DNA of 64,000 nucleotides from Methyloterricola oryzae (GTDB lineage Bacteria; Pseudomonadota; Gammaproteobacteria; Methylococcales; Methylococcaceae). The DNA lies in assembly GCF_000934725.1 (NCBI RefSeq), contig NZ_JYNS01000018.1:1-64000 (forward strand). Direction: 5' to 3'. The notes below the pieces were generated by a model that was not told the DNA's origin, made no database searches, and saw only the letters and a program-made list of their open reading frames with translations. The position numbers and the translations under genes were made by a program. The first letter of the stretch is position 1, and the number at the start of each line of letters is the position of its first letter. Positions 55,054 through 64,000 of the stretch are shown here, in pieces.

Positions 55054-56079
55054 ATGTCGGATTTAGCTATCGAAGAACTGAAACCCTTCACCGAACAAAG
55101 CACTTTCGATGAGATCTCACCCTTCGTTCCTGACCTGGACGCGGAATCCGATTTTGTCGAAGCAGCGGACGAAATCGACGACGTGGAGGAAGAAGATTCA
55201 CCACAAGACTGGAATGAGGTGGAGTATGAGCAGTCAGCGCTGGATCATCAATTCGATGCCACCCGCCTCTATCTCAAGGAATTGGGAAGCTCTCGCCTAC
55301 TGAGCGCCGACGAAGAAAAGTATTACGGCAAATTGGCCCAAAATGGCGACCCGGCAGCGCGCCGGCGCATGATCGAAAGCAATCTTCGTCTGGTCGTAAA
55401 GATTTCGAGGCGCTACCTGAATCGGGGCCTGCCTTTACTTGACCTGATTGAAGAAGGCAATTTGGGCCTCATCCGTGCTGTTGAGAAATTTGAACCGGAT
55501 CGCGGGTTCAGATTCTCCACATACGCGACCTGGTGGATACGTCAGACAATCGAACGCGCCATCATGAACCAGACCCGCACTATCCGGCTGCCGATTCACG
55601 TCGTCAAGGAGATGAACGTGTATCTCAAGGCATTTCGGCAACTGTCCCACACGCTGGATCACGACCCCAGCGCCGGTGACGTCGCGAAGCACCTGGACAA
55701 GCCGGTAAAGACCGTCGAAAAGATGTTGAAGCTGAACGAGCGCGTCGCTTCGGTTGATGTGCCGGTCAAGAAGGACTCCGACAAGTCGCTGCTGGATTCC
55801 ATCAGCGATGACGAGAAGCCGTCCCTCTCCGATATCCTTCAGAACGAACGGATTTCCGTTTCCTTGAAGGGCTGGCTGGACCAACTGAACGACAAGCAAC
55901 GTGAGGTGATTTCACGGCGCTATGGCCTGCGGGGTTACGAGAATTCCACACTGGAAGAAGTCGCCAATGAGATGGGGGTCACCCGCGAAAGGGTCCGCCA
56001 GATCCAGATGGAAGCCCTGAAACGGCTTCGGGAGATACTCGAGACCGAAGGTTTCACGGCTGACGCCATCTTCCACTAA
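55054..56079 (+). CDS. rpoS: RNA polymerase sigma factor RpoS
   Basis: 341 residues. Region 1.2 is [20 protein letters not shown], region 2 [20 protein letters not shown] through [18 protein letters not shown], region 3 [20 protein letters not shown], region 4.2 [20 protein letters not shown]. The acidic N-terminus (about 55 residues) and the length match RpoS rather than RpoD. It directs the stationary-phase and general stress response and could control the trehalose and BON-type genes elsewhere in the window; that is inference. The upstream neighbour is an Mla-like operon instead of nlpD. Confidence 0.93.
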   Translation: MSDLAIEELKPFTEQSTFDEISPFVPDLDAESDFVEAADEIDDVEEEDSPQDWNEVEYEQSALDHQFDATRLYLKELGSSRLLSADEEKYYGKLAQNGDPAARRRMIESNLRLVVKISRRYLNRGLPLLDLIEEGNLGLIRAVEKFEPDRGFRFSTYATWWIRQTIERAIMNQTRTIRLPIHVVKEMNVYLKAFRQLSHTLDHDPSAGDVAKHLDKPVKTVEKMLKLNERVASVDVPVKKDSDKSLLDSISDDEKPSLSDILQNERISVSLKGWLDQLNDKQREVISRRYGLRGYENSTLEEVANEMGVTRERVRQIQMEALKRLREILETEGFTADAIFH

Positions 56080-56101
56080 ATCGCACGTGCTCGCTTGAGA
56101 G

Positions 56102-56139
56102 GCCCGATGCAGAACCCCTAAGGGTATTCTGGATCGGGC
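56102..56139 (+). terminator. Long hairpin behind rpoS
   Basis: GCCCGAT (56102-56108) pairs with ATCGGGC (56133-56139), and inside it CAGAACCC pairs with GGG and TTCTG across a short loop. It starts 22 nt behind the rpoS stop. No U-run follows, but it can serve the convergent genes on both sides. Confidence 0.6.
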
Positions 56140-56170
56140 ATCAGCATGTCTGCCGCATTCTGGCTCTGCA

Positions 56171-57265
56171 TCAAAGGGAAAGCCCAACTTTTCTCCTTGC
56201 CGTCAGACAATGGTCGCCGCCGAGTTCAAATTCTCGACAGGTCTTGGGTCTGTCCTCGTAAACGGAACACCAGTATCCATCGTTTTTCTCCCGCCCGCCC
56301 GAAAGGGCCGCACATCGCCCGTCCACTCGCTTGACTCTGAGTGACCTCGCCCCAGCGGTTTCAACCAGCAACGGGTGACGCCTGACCAAGACTTCTCTGC
56401 GCCCCACATCAACGGCGTCGTAGGCCTCACGGCAACAGGCTCCGCAAGTTTCGCAGGCAAGATCAGCCCTCGCTTCCCAGCGCGCGCAGGCCGGCATTTC
56501 CGGAGAAATGGGGGCTGTTCCTGGATGGCGGCAGCGCGTACGGCCCCGTTTGTGGTAACTCCAGGCGCAACCGCCACACCGCTCTTGGCCATGCCAGGGC
56601 GCGACAAATGAATGACCCGCCGCATGCATTGCGGGAACAGGCCTTACCGTGCCATACAATGAAGGCAGAGCCAAAGTCTTCGTCACTGGCACCGAAGTTC
56701 CGTCCGCTACCGAATTAACGGCCGCCAATACCCGCGCGGTGGCCTCGAAAGCCTGCGTGAGAGGAACCTGCCAGCGCGGGAGCGAAGCGCGCCACGCGGC
56801 GGTCCGGGCCGCAACACAGCTTGGCTCGTATCGAGCCACGGGGAAAGACGGCTGGAAGGGATCCTCGGCCATGGTATTCCAGAATTTCACACGGAAATCA
56901 GTCGTGGGAGCGAAGAACTCGCGCAATCCCCAAGCTGCAGTCAAATAGGCCTGCAACCGCAGACATGCATGCTCATGCCAGGTGTCACGACCGGAGGTGT
57001 TGTCGAGTCCCCAATCTGGCTGACATTCACCCGCCTCGCCCTCCACCAGTGCATGACAGAGCTCGTGCAGTATCATCTGTGCCAACGAGTCGTCCGGATC
57101 GAGGATATCGTCTGTCCCAAGGTAGATCGTACCCTCACCGTCCGTAGCGGCGTAGAGATCGCGGGATCTGGCTATTCGGAATCCGACCGCACTTGCGCAT
57201 GCTGTCCAGATGCGAGCCAGCGGGTCCTCATAGCGATGATGTGGTTTTCGTATAAATTCGGTCAT
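56171..57265 (-). CDS. Fusion of a metallopeptidase-like domain and a YkgJ-type Cys cluster
   Basis: 364 residues from ATG 57265; 57334 is a longer possibility. Residues 60-76 read SLAQMILHELCHALVEG, a zincin-type HExxH helix with more His downstream (DTWHEHACLRLQ). The middle has CGGCAWSYHKRGRTRC. The C-terminal part holds CETCGACCREAYDAVDV and later DGYWCSVYEDRPKTCREFEL, the CxxxCxxCC pattern of YkgJ proteins, which are thought to bind Zn or Fe. There is no signal peptide, so it acts in the cytoplasm. The two parts are usually encoded separately; the function is unknown. It is convergent with rpoS. Confidence 0.75.
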   Translation of the reverse strand: MTEFIRKPHHRYEDPLARIWTACASAVGFRIARSRDLYAATDGEGTIYLGTDDILDPDDSLAQMILHELCHALVEGEAGECQPDWGLDNTSGRDTWHEHACLRLQAYLTAAWGLREFFAPTTDFRVKFWNTMAEDPFQPSFPVARYEPSCVAARTAAWRASLPRWQVPLTQAFEATARVLAAVNSVADGTSVPVTKTLALPSLYGTVRPVPAMHAAGHSFVAPWHGQERCGGCAWSYHKRGRTRCRHPGTAPISPEMPACARWEARADLACETCGACCREAYDAVDVGRREVLVRRHPLLVETAGARSLRVKRVDGRCAALSGGREKNDGYWCSVYEDRPKTCREFELGGDHCLTARRKVGLSL

Positions 57266-57430
57266 TTGTGCCCTAAACGAACTGTCTAACCCTGGGGAGC
57301 TACGCTTCAAAACCGCGCCACGGAAGCTAGCCATGGCTCAGCTTTCGCCAAGCGAGCTACATAGCCCACTTGATTTTTCCTACCAATGACGCCACATTGC
57401 AGCAGTCCTTGAACCACTGAGATCTTCTTT

Positions 57431-58063
57431 ATGAATCTGCAGGAACGCGAACAACTGTCGAATTTTTTGAATCAGCTCGAGCGCGCCAGCGTCCCGGAGA
57501 AAGTTGCAGAAGCCGACGCCATGATTCATCAGGCGGTCACCCGCCAGCCGGATGCCGCCTACCTGTTGGTACAACGCAGCCTCTTGCTGGAACAGGCTCT
57601 CAATGCCGCTAAGTCACAAATCGCCGCCTTGCAGCGGCAATTGCAAGAATCCAAAGACGGATTTCTCGCTGCGAATCCGTGGACGCAGCCTCAGCAAACG
57701 ACTCAGCTTCCGGGCGCTGTGCCTGGCGCGCAAAACTACCAAATGCCCCGAAGCGCGACGGCAACTGCCGCCGTAAACCCGGTTGGACAGAGTTTCCTCG
57801 GGAGCATGGCGAGTACCGCAGCCGGTGTCGTCGCTGGCTCCTTTCTGTTTCAGGGACTGGAAAGCCTTTTGGGGCACCATTCGCCATTGGGTGGTTCGGG
57901 CTCCGAAACCTTCAATGACCACCCTACCGAGCAGACCGTGATCAACAATTATTACGGATCGGAATCACAATCCGACTGGAACCGCGAAGATTCGTCCGAT
58001 CCCTTTCTTTCCAGCGACGACAGCTTTTCCTCAGATGACAGCGACGATTCTACCTGGGTGTAG
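57431..58063 (+). CDS. DUF2076 family protein
   Basis: 210 residues. An N-terminal coiled coil (LQEREQLSNFLNQLERASVP, then VQRSLLLEQALNAAKSQIAA) is followed by a Pro/Gln-rich linker, a glycine-rich hydrophobic segment (FLGSMASTAAGVVAGSFLFQ) and an acidic Ser/Asp tail. This is the DUF2076 layout, with the segment acting perhaps as a membrane hairpin. Function unknown. Starts divergently from the YkgJ fusion. Confidence 0.85.
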   Translation: MNLQEREQLSNFLNQLERASVPEKVAEADAMIHQAVTRQPDAAYLLVQRSLLLEQALNAAKSQIAALQRQLQESKDGFLAANPWTQPQQTTQLPGAVPGAQNYQMPRSATATAAVNPVGQSFLGSMASTAAGVVAGSFLFQGLESLLGHHSPLGGSGSETFNDHPTEQTVINNYYGSESQSDWNREDSSDPFLSSDDSFSSDDSDDSTWV

Positions 58064-58159
58064 CCGTACGCTGGGCGTTCCGATACATTTTACGCCCGCA
58101 CGCGTCCGTTCAATGGGTCGCCTCTGAACATGGCAGCCTCCTCTGACAGATGCCGTATC

Positions 58160-58921
58160 ATGCCTAGGTCAATTCGGCTAGTTGCGCTGCTTTTGTTGGC
58201 GACTGCTCTGAGCGGCTGCGTATGGCTACGTATGTTGGAACTGAAATCACAACTGAGCCAATTCGATGAAAATTTCAAAGTGAATGCCGGGCAGCATTTC
58301 ACCCTTAATTTTCTGCATCCGGTACTCTACAGCGATGATTATCTGACTCTGGCGAAAGTAGAGCCCAGTTCAAAAGCCACTGAGAATGGCGGGGCTGAAT
58401 GGAGGCAGGTCTTTCACAAGCTCAACGCCAAAGGCCAGCAGGAGACCGGTCGCGATGTTGTGTTCACCTTGCGATTCAACCGCAAGGATCGCCTGGAAAG
58501 CTGGGAATTCTCGCCCACTTTCATGGCCATGATTCCGCCACGTTTTCTTGAGGCGTCTTTGCGCTCCCTGGGCAAAGGGAACGTCGACCAGGGCAAACAG
58601 CGACTGCGGGTCAATCCGGAAGATCTGCCAAAAGTGGATGCCAAGCGTCCCACGCGCGAAGAAATCGTCGCCAGCCTTGGCGAACCCTCCGAAAAAACCA
58701 TGGAGAATGGACTGAAGCTGCACATCTATCGTTTCCAAACGGAAACGGCGTCCACCGATTCCGGTTATGAAGACCGCCGCAATGCCTCGGCCAAGTTATT
58801 TTATGACCCCAAAACCCACGAACTCCAGAAGGTGACTGCTCGCTTCCTGGGATTAAAGTTCTCCGTGGATTTTCGCAAGTTCATCCAACTTGAGGCTTTG
58901 GGGAAAAACGATGCCACCTAG
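58160..58921 (+). CDS. Lipoprotein of unknown function
   Basis: 253 residues from ATG 58160; ATG 58130 adds ten. The signal (RSIRLVALLLLATALSGC) ends in a clear lipobox. The mature part (NAGQHFTLNFLHPVLYSDDY, then VVFTLRFNRKDRLESWEFSP, then VDAKRPTREEIVASLGEPSE, then ARFLGLKFSVDFRKFIQL) is a soluble periplasmic domain. The REEIVASLGEPSE piece recalls the SmpA/OmlA-type fold of small outer-membrane lipoproteins, but I cannot name the family. Confidence 0.75.
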   Translation: MPRSIRLVALLLLATALSGCVWLRMLELKSQLSQFDENFKVNAGQHFTLNFLHPVLYSDDYLTLAKVEPSSKATENGGAEWRQVFHKLNAKGQQETGRDVVFTLRFNRKDRLESWEFSPTFMAMIPPRFLEASLRSLGKGNVDQGKQRLRVNPEDLPKVDAKRPTREEIVASLGEPSEKTMENGLKLHIYRFQTETASTDSGYEDRRNASAKLFYDPKTHELQKVTARFLGLKFSVDFRKFIQLEALGKNDAT

Positions 58922-58929
58922 TTCGATCC

Positions 58930-60384
58930 TTAAAAGTACCGCCCATTGATCAGGAAATGGGTGGCGATGCTGGCGATGTAGCCTAGAGCAATCACAGGCG
59001 CCCACTTGAGATGCGACATAAAGGAGTAGGCGCCTTTAGTCTGTCCCAGCAGCCCGACCCCGGCAGCCGACCCGATCGCGAGTAGGCTGCCGCCTACCCC
59101 AGCCGTCAAGGTCACCAGCAGCCACTGACCCTCGGAGATTGCCGGCGCCATCGTCAGCACGGCGAACATGATGGTGCCATTGTCGATGAATGCCGAAATG
59201 ATGCCAACCAGGATGTTGGCAACGGTCGGATCAAGATCGGTATACAGGAAATTGGAAGCCAGCGTCAGGTAGCCCATGAAGCTCAGGCCTCCGACGCCTG
59301 TCATCACGCCGTAGAAATAAAGTAAGGTGTCCCATTCCAGGCGCGAAACGTTATGAAATACGTCGAAGTGCTGTTTTGTCTCGATGAGGGCATCGTAAGG
59401 CGCTGCAGCGCTGTCTTCCGCGTCCACATCACGTTGCTCTTTGACCTGCCCGCCCCGTTCGACGCGCACTTTATACAGGTGAAAAAAGAAAAAGCTCAGA
59501 TACGTGAGACCCGCCAGCATGCCGGCAGCGGGAGGCAGCCCGAGAAAATTCTCAAAGCACACGGACGTGACGATGGTAAGCAGGAACAGCACGATGATTC
59601 CTTTAGCCCCGTGCCGCATGGGTTGAGGCTTGCCCGCCGATCCAGGTTTTTCCTTGGGTACCCAGAAGTGCATGATCGCAGCCGGAACCAAGAAGTTCAC
59701 AATAGAAGGAATCAACAAACTAAAGAAATGTGCAAAAGGCACTACGCCGCTTTGCCAGACCAATAGCGTCGTGATGTCGCCAAAAGGGCTGAATGAACCA
59801 CCCGCATTGGTGGCAACCACGATGTTCACGCATGCGATGGTGACGAACCGACGATTCTTCTTTGCCATCGCCATGATCACAGCCCCCATCAGCAAGGCTG
59901 TTGTCAAATTATTACAGACCGAGGAAAGGAAGAACGACTGAACACCAGTGATCCAGAACAACTTGCGGTACCCGAAGCCCTTGCTGAGTAGCCATATGCG
60001 CAAGTTCTCGAAGACGCCACGTTGTTCCATGGCATTCAGGTATGTCATCGAAACCAGGATGAAGAGGAAAAGCTCGGCGTAACCTTCCAAAGTAACCCGA
60101 AAAGCCTTTCCAGATTCCTCCTGCATTCCCTTCGAAACATACACGACCGCGATCAGCACCCAGATGACACTGGCAGCAAACACCATAGGTTTGGACTTGC
60201 GCAGCATGGTGGCGTCTTCTAGCATCGCCAGCACATAAGCGATGGCGAACACTGCCAGCGCCGCATAGCCCACCCAATGATCGGTTAGGTCAAACGGCAC
60301 GAAGCCACTGGGTTCAACCGCCCATAAATCCATCGGGAATAGCAGGGACGCAATGGACCAGAAGACCATCCACTTCAAATGCAT
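58930..60384 (-). CDS. nhaD: Na+/H+ antiporter NhaD
   Basis: 484 residues from ATG 60384, which has AAGGTG about 10 nt ahead; a TTG at 60408 is less likely. It has about 12 membrane segments. Signatures are SMTYLNAMEQRGVFENLRIW, SVCNNLTTALLMGAVIMAMA, NAGGSFSPFGDITTLLVWQS and SAFIDNGTIMFAVLTMAP, typical of NhaD in the arsenite/ion-transporter superfamily. It exports Na+ or Li+ against protons. It is convergent with the lipoprotein gene and divergent from kup. Confidence 0.92.
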   Translation of the reverse strand: MHLKWMVFWSIASLLFPMDLWAVEPSGFVPFDLTDHWVGYAALAVFAIAYVLAMLEDATMLRKSKPMVFAASVIWVLIAVVYVSKGMQEESGKAFRVTLEGYAELFLFILVSMTYLNAMEQRGVFENLRIWLLSKGFGYRKLFWITGVQSFFLSSVCNNLTTALLMGAVIMAMAKKNRRFVTIACVNIVVATNAGGSFSPFGDITTLLVWQSGVVPFAHFFSLLIPSIVNFLVPAAIMHFWVPKEKPGSAGKPQPMRHGAKGIIVLFLLTIVTSVCFENFLGLPPAAGMLAGLTYLSFFFFHLYKVRVERGGQVKEQRDVDAEDSAAAPYDALIETKQHFDVFHNVSRLEWDTLLYFYGVMTGVGGLSFMGYLTLASNFLYTDLDPTVANILVGIISAFIDNGTIMFAVLTMAPAISEGQWLLVTLTAGVGGSLLAIGSAAGVGLLGQTKGAYSFMSHLKWAPVIALGYIASIATHFLINGRYF

Positions 60385-60687
60385 TTTCGCAATCACCTTT
60401 CGTTTCAAATTTCAAGAAATCGCGCAGACGGTTTTATGCGAACACAAGCCGTCGCCAGCACTATCCAAACCCTTCATCGCTTGCCAATCGATAAGGTTGC
60501 CATAAATCTTGCCGTGCAATCCGCGGTCAAGGGTGAAAATTTAGGCAACGCTAACCGGGAGGCGTGGAACCCATTGTGATTCCTGTATACCATACGCGCC
60601 TTGGCTAACGCACGAATGGAGCATTTCCACATTGACACACACCCTGTCACATTCGGGCTCGAGTTACAGCACTGACCGTGGAGCGCC

Positions 60688-62568
60688 ATGAAGCCCACCC
60701 GCGAAAGCAAGAAGACCAGCCTAATTCCGCTATGCATCAGCGCAATCGGCGTTGTATATGGCGATGTAGGCACCAGTCCGCTCTACACCATGAAAGAAAT
60801 CTTCAATGAGAGCTATGGACTAACTCCGGACACCGGCACCGTCTACGGAGCGATTTCCCTCATCTTCTGGTCACTGATCCTGGTCATTTGCCTCAAGTAC
60901 ATTGTATTCGTCATGCGGGCCGACAACCGGGGCGAGGGTGGCATCATGGCATTGATGGCCCTGGCGCTGCGCAACCGCCACCGCTCGCAGCAGCGTGCAG
61001 TGATTACCACGCTGGGTTTGTTCGGTGCGGCGCTGTTTTACGGGGACGGCATCATTACGCCGGCCATTTCGGTACTGAGCGCAGCCGAGGGCCTGGAAGT
61101 CGCCGCACCGGCCTTGCATCCATACGTGCTTCCTCTGGCCGTGGGCGTACTCACAGCTCTCTTCTTGTTCCAGAAGAAAGGCACGGAACGAGTCGGCACC
61201 TTCTTCGGTCCGGTCATGATGATCTGGTTCCTTTGCCTGTCCCTACTCGGGGCGCGCGGTCTGCTGGAGAACCCCGGGGTAGTCGAAGCCCTCAATCCGA
61301 AATTTGGCTTTGACTTCTTTCTGGAGAATCGGTGGCACGGCTTCCTCGCCCTGGGCGCCGTCGTCCTCGCACTGACCGGCGCGGAAGCGCTGTATGCCGA
61401 CATGGGGCACTTTGGTAGAAGACCCATCCAAATTACCTGGCTGGTCTTTGTAATGCCTGCCCTCCTTCTAAACTACCTAGGCCAGGCAGCCCTTATTCTC
61501 AAGAACCCGGCAGCAATCAAAAATCCATTCTTTCTGCTGGCGCCGGACTGGGCCTTGCTGCCGTTGATCGCCCTCTCCACGGCCGCCACCGTGATCGCAT
61601 CCCAAGCCGTCATTTCGGGCGCATTTTCCATCACACGCCAAGCGGTGCAACTGGACTATATACCCCGCCAGCGCTTCGTACACACCTCCGCCTCCGAGAT
61701 GGGCCAGGTCTATGCGCCCGCGGTCAACAAATTTTTGCTGATCGCCGTCCTGGGCCTGGTATTGAGCTTTCAATCGTCCACCGAACTGGCGTCCGCTTAT
61801 GGATTCGCGGTCACGGGCACCATGGCCATCGATACCAGCCTCGCCTTCATCGTCGCCTTGGACGTCTGGAAATGGTCAACGCGCATCGCCGGAATGTTTC
61901 TTGCGGTATTTCTTAGCGTGGACTTGGCCTTCCTGGCGGCTAATGCCATCAAGGTGCTGGAAGGCGGATGGTTTCCGCTTCTGATCGGAGCGTTTCTGTT
62001 CGTGCTGATGACAACCTGGAAGAAGGGCCGGCAGGCTCTGATTTGGCACCTTCAAAGGAATTCAGTTTCTCTCACACAATTCTTGCGCGATATCCAGGCT
62101 TCCCCCGTGCCCCGCGTCCCTGGAACGGCGATATTCCTGTATAGCCGACACATCAGCATGCCCTACGCCCTATTGCAGAATGTGGAGTACAACCAGATCC
62201 TGCATGAAAGAGTCATCCTCCTCACCGTGATGACAGATGACATTCCCTATGTTCAAGCGGAAGAGCGACTGGAGATAGAAGACCTGGGACAGAACTTCTT
62301 CAGGATCACGGTACATTTTGGGTTCACCCAAACCCCCAATGTTGCGCATGCACTAGGACTGGCGTCGACCTTCGGCCTGGAATTGGACCTACCGCGGACC
62401 CTCTTCTATTTGGGACGTGAAACCCTGATCCCTTCGGACAACCCGGCACTCAACGCCTGGCAGGAACGGATATTCATCTTCATGTTCCGAAACGCTTCCA
62501 ACCCGATCACCTTCTTTGCAATCCCGACCAATCGGGCAGTGGAGATTGGCACCTTGGTAGAAATCTGA
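60688..62568 (+). CDS. kup: Low-affinity potassium transporter
   Basis: 626 residues. The family signature SAIGVVYGDVGTSPLYTM begins the first membrane segment, ADNRGEGGIMALMALALRNR and FYGDGIITPAISVLSAAEGL follow, then about 12 segments in all, and a C-terminal cytoplasmic domain of about 190 residues. Kup is a K+/H+ symporter used at low pH or high osmolarity. It may act with the divergent nhaD in ion balance. It ends 70 nt before a bidirectional terminator. Confidence 0.93.
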   Translation: MKPTRESKKTSLIPLCISAIGVVYGDVGTSPLYTMKEIFNESYGLTPDTGTVYGAISLIFWSLILVICLKYIVFVMRADNRGEGGIMALMALALRNRHRSQQRAVITTLGLFGAALFYGDGIITPAISVLSAAEGLEVAAPALHPYVLPLAVGVLTALFLFQKKGTERVGTFFGPVMMIWFLCLSLLGARGLLENPGVVEALNPKFGFDFFLENRWHGFLALGAVVLALTGAEALYADMGHFGRRPIQITWLVFVMPALLLNYLGQAALILKNPAAIKNPFFLLAPDWALLPLIALSTAATVIASQAVISGAFSITRQAVQLDYIPRQRFVHTSASEMGQVYAPAVNKFLLIAVLGLVLSFQSSTELASAYGFAVTGTMAIDTSLAFIVALDVWKWSTRIAGMFLAVFLSVDLAFLAANAIKVLEGGWFPLLIGAFLFVLMTTWKKGRQALIWHLQRNSVSLTQFLRDIQASPVPRVPGTAIFLYSRHISMPYALLQNVEYNQILHERVILLTVMTDDIPYVQAEERLEIEDLGQNFFRITVHFGFTQTPNVAHALGLASTFGLELDLPRTLFYLGRETLIPSDNPALNAWQERIFIFMFRNASNPITFFAIPTNRAVEIGTLVEI

Positions 62569-62638
62569 CGACAGAGGCTCTGAGCATCACGACTCCCCCG
62601 CGGTCCCTGGAACTCACTGCATATTGACGTCCGTGCAT

Positions 62639-62665
62639 GAAAAGGGCCGCTTATGCGGCCTTTTC
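62639..62665. terminator. Bidirectional terminator between kup and secF
   Basis: GAAAAGG and GCCGC pair with GCGGC and CTTTTC around TTAT, with one unpaired G. The A-run before and the T-run after let it work in both directions for the convergent kup and secF genes. Confidence 0.8.
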
Positions 62666-62720
62666 AAATTGCCTGGTACCGCCCCGCACGTCACGCGATA
62701 TCGCTGCTTCCAGCGGGCGT

Positions 62721-63653
62721 TTAGGGACGATCGTCGGTAACCCCTTCCTTAACCACCGGCATAAGGTCTTTCCTGGACACGCCCAGCCACAGCACGATGG
62801 GGCTTGCCACCAGAACTGACGAATAAATACCGAAGACGATGCCGATGGTGAGGGCAAGGGCAAAGTTGTGCAAAGCCTCGCCGCCGAAGAAAAACATCGC
62901 CAGCACCATCAACTGTGTCATGGAGTGGGTGATGATGGTGCGCGACATGGTCGCGGTGATGGCGTTATCGATAACTTCGGGAACCGTCGCCTTACGCATT
63001 TTGCGGAAGTTCTCGCGTACCCGATCGAACACAACCACCGATTCGTTCACCGAATAGCCCAGGATCGCCAGCACTGCCGCCAGCACCGACAGGGTAAATT
63101 CCCATTGAAAGAACGCGAACATACCCAATATGATGACGATATCGTGCATGTTCGCGATGATGGCCGCCACGGCGAACCGCCATTCAAAGCGCATGGCCAA
63201 GTAGATCATGATGCCGGCAGCTACCAGAAGCAGAGCAAGCGCACCACTCTCAAACAGATCCTTGCCTACCTGTGGCCCGACAAACTCAACCCGGCGCAAT
63301 TCAACCCCAGGGTCCGATGACTTCAGTGCAGCAAAAATCTGATCGCTCAGTTTGGCACTGCTCACATCCGGATTGAGCGGCAAGCGGATCAGTACATCAC
63401 GCGTGCTTCCGAAGTTCTGTACCGAGGATTCCGCTATGCCCTGAGACTCGATTATCTCGCGAATGGCCTGAGTATCCGCCGGTTTGTCATAACTGACTTC
63501 GATCTGGACACCCCCGGTAAAATCCAGTCCCAGGTTCAGGCCACGCACAGACAGCGCCAGAACAGCCAGAATGAAGGTCAGCAAGGAAATGGTGGTCGTG
63601 ATACGACCGTAGCGCATGAAAGGGATATCGCGCTTGATCTTGAAAAATTCCAT
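62721..63653 (-). CDS. secF: Protein-export membrane protein SecF
   Basis: 310 residues from ATG 63653. IPFMRYGRITTTISLLTF and LNLGLDFTGGVQIEVSY open the chain, a periplasmic domain follows, and the last block of membrane segments contains LGYSVNESVVVFDRVREN, the SecF motif. SecF works with SecD to pull preproteins across the membrane with the proton-motive force. The open frame reaches 63788, but that part overlaps secD. The gap to secD is 29 nt. Confidence 0.93.
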   Translation of the reverse strand: MEFFKIKRDIPFMRYGRITTTISLLTFILAVLALSVRGLNLGLDFTGGVQIEVSYDKPADTQAIREIIESQGIAESSVQNFGSTRDVLIRLPLNPDVSSAKLSDQIFAALKSSDPGVELRRVEFVGPQVGKDLFESGALALLLVAAGIMIYLAMRFEWRFAVAAIIANMHDIVIILGMFAFFQWEFTLSVLAAVLAILGYSVNESVVVFDRVRENFRKMRKATVPEVIDNAITATMSRTIITHSMTQLMVLAMFFFGGEALHNFALALTIGIVFGIYSSVLVASPIVLWLGVSRKDLMPVVKEGVTDDRP

Positions 63654-63682
63654 TCGGGGATCCTCGAAAAACTTTGCGGCGG

Positions 63683-64000
63683 TCAGATTGCGAGCTTGGT
63701 GAGCTTGCGCTGCCAACCGTAGGTCAGGTTCACCAGCATCCGGGATACGAGCACGGCACTGAACATGGATGTCAGAATACCGATGCACAAAACCAGGGCG
63801 AAACCGCGGATTGGACCTGAACCCAGAAGGAACAGGGCCACACCCGCAATCAAGGTGGTGATATTGGTGTCCAGGATCGTTGCAAAGGCGCGATCATAGC
63901 CAAGAAAAATGGCGGCGGCCGGCGATACACCGTTGCGAAGCTCCTCGCGTATACGTTCGTTAATCAGTACATTGGCGTCGATGGCCATACCTACGGTGAG
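63683..64000 (-). CDS. secD: Protein-export membrane protein SecD, C-terminal part
   Basis: 105 residues up to the window edge. [20 protein letters not shown], then [20 protein letters not shown], then [20 protein letters not shown] form the last three membrane segments of SecD. The N-terminal part lies right of the window. Downstream in the operon is secF. Confidence 0.93.
   Translation of the reverse strand, partial: LTVGMAIDANVLINERIREELRNGVSPAAAIFLGYDRAFATILDTNITTLIAGVALFLLGSGPIRGFALVLCIGILTSMFSAVLVSRMLVNLTYGWQRKLTKLAI

Noticed and set aside
60409-60687. Riboswitch controlling kup or nhaD
   Set aside because: I looked for a conserved ion or nucleotide riboswitch core and did not find one.
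1-64000. CRISPR array, prophage or toxin-antitoxin cassette
   Set aside because: No regularly spaced repeats, phage structural genes or intact toxin-antitoxin pair were seen.

Overview
The window looks like chromosomal DNA of a gammaproteobacterium. The housekeeping genes (rpoS, acnB, purEK, ubiG, queD with a DUF1249 gene, secDF, kup, nhaD) all read as that class. A high-potential iron-sulfur protein, DUF1269 proteins and a treZ-treY locus would suit a Methylococcales-like bacterium, but nothing here proves it.

Layout. 1-5776: the tail of an IS66 element ends inside a glycosyltransferase gene, leaving only its C-terminal part in front of treZ and treY, which make trehalose from glucan. 5777-24332: an accessory stretch of mostly minus-strand genes with long gene-poor gaps and IS debris. 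It holds stress-type genes (BON lipoprotein, HiPIP, RlpA-like lipoprotein, crystallin-fold protein, two DUF1269 proteins of which one has lost its membrane centre, CBS-pair protein), a metabolic group (single-chain aconitase, zinc-ribbon protein, transaldolase) and a 1878-residue hybrid histidine kinase. 23508-33700: a copper/silver locus. Leftward lie a DUF4396 membrane protein, a frameshifted CueR-like regulator and a methyltransferase, behind a promoter with a MerR-type operator and 19-nt spacer. Rightward lie a His-rich protein, a small coupled gene, cusB, cusA, a lipoprotein, a relic of a P-type ATPase and a TolC-family gene. 33701-36577: unknown secreted protein, DUF6635 protein, and a marR gene flanked by two similar operators with the stub of its probable target. 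36578-36920: tRNA-Lys, His, Arg and Pro, read leftward from one strong promoter.

36921-64000 is ordinary, dense core genome: PilZ, queD, DUF1249, purE-purK, an unknown Rossmann-like protein, ubiG, DUF455, acnB, a histone-deacetylase-like hydrolase, a TonB-dependent receptor, several small proteins, an MFS transporter, a four-gene Mla-like lipid transporter, rpoS, a metallopeptidase-like/YkgJ fusion, DUF2076, a lipoprotein, nhaD, kup, secF and the end of secD.

The most interesting points are the CueR-type operon containing a methyltransferase and DUF4396, the ATPase nucleotide-binding-domain relic in the cus locus, the DUF1269 pair, the HELCH-YkgJ fusion, the marR twin operators beside a decapitated gene, and a diverged 70-nt repeat at 23.1 and 33.8 kb. 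I did not find a complete, clearly new multi-gene system.
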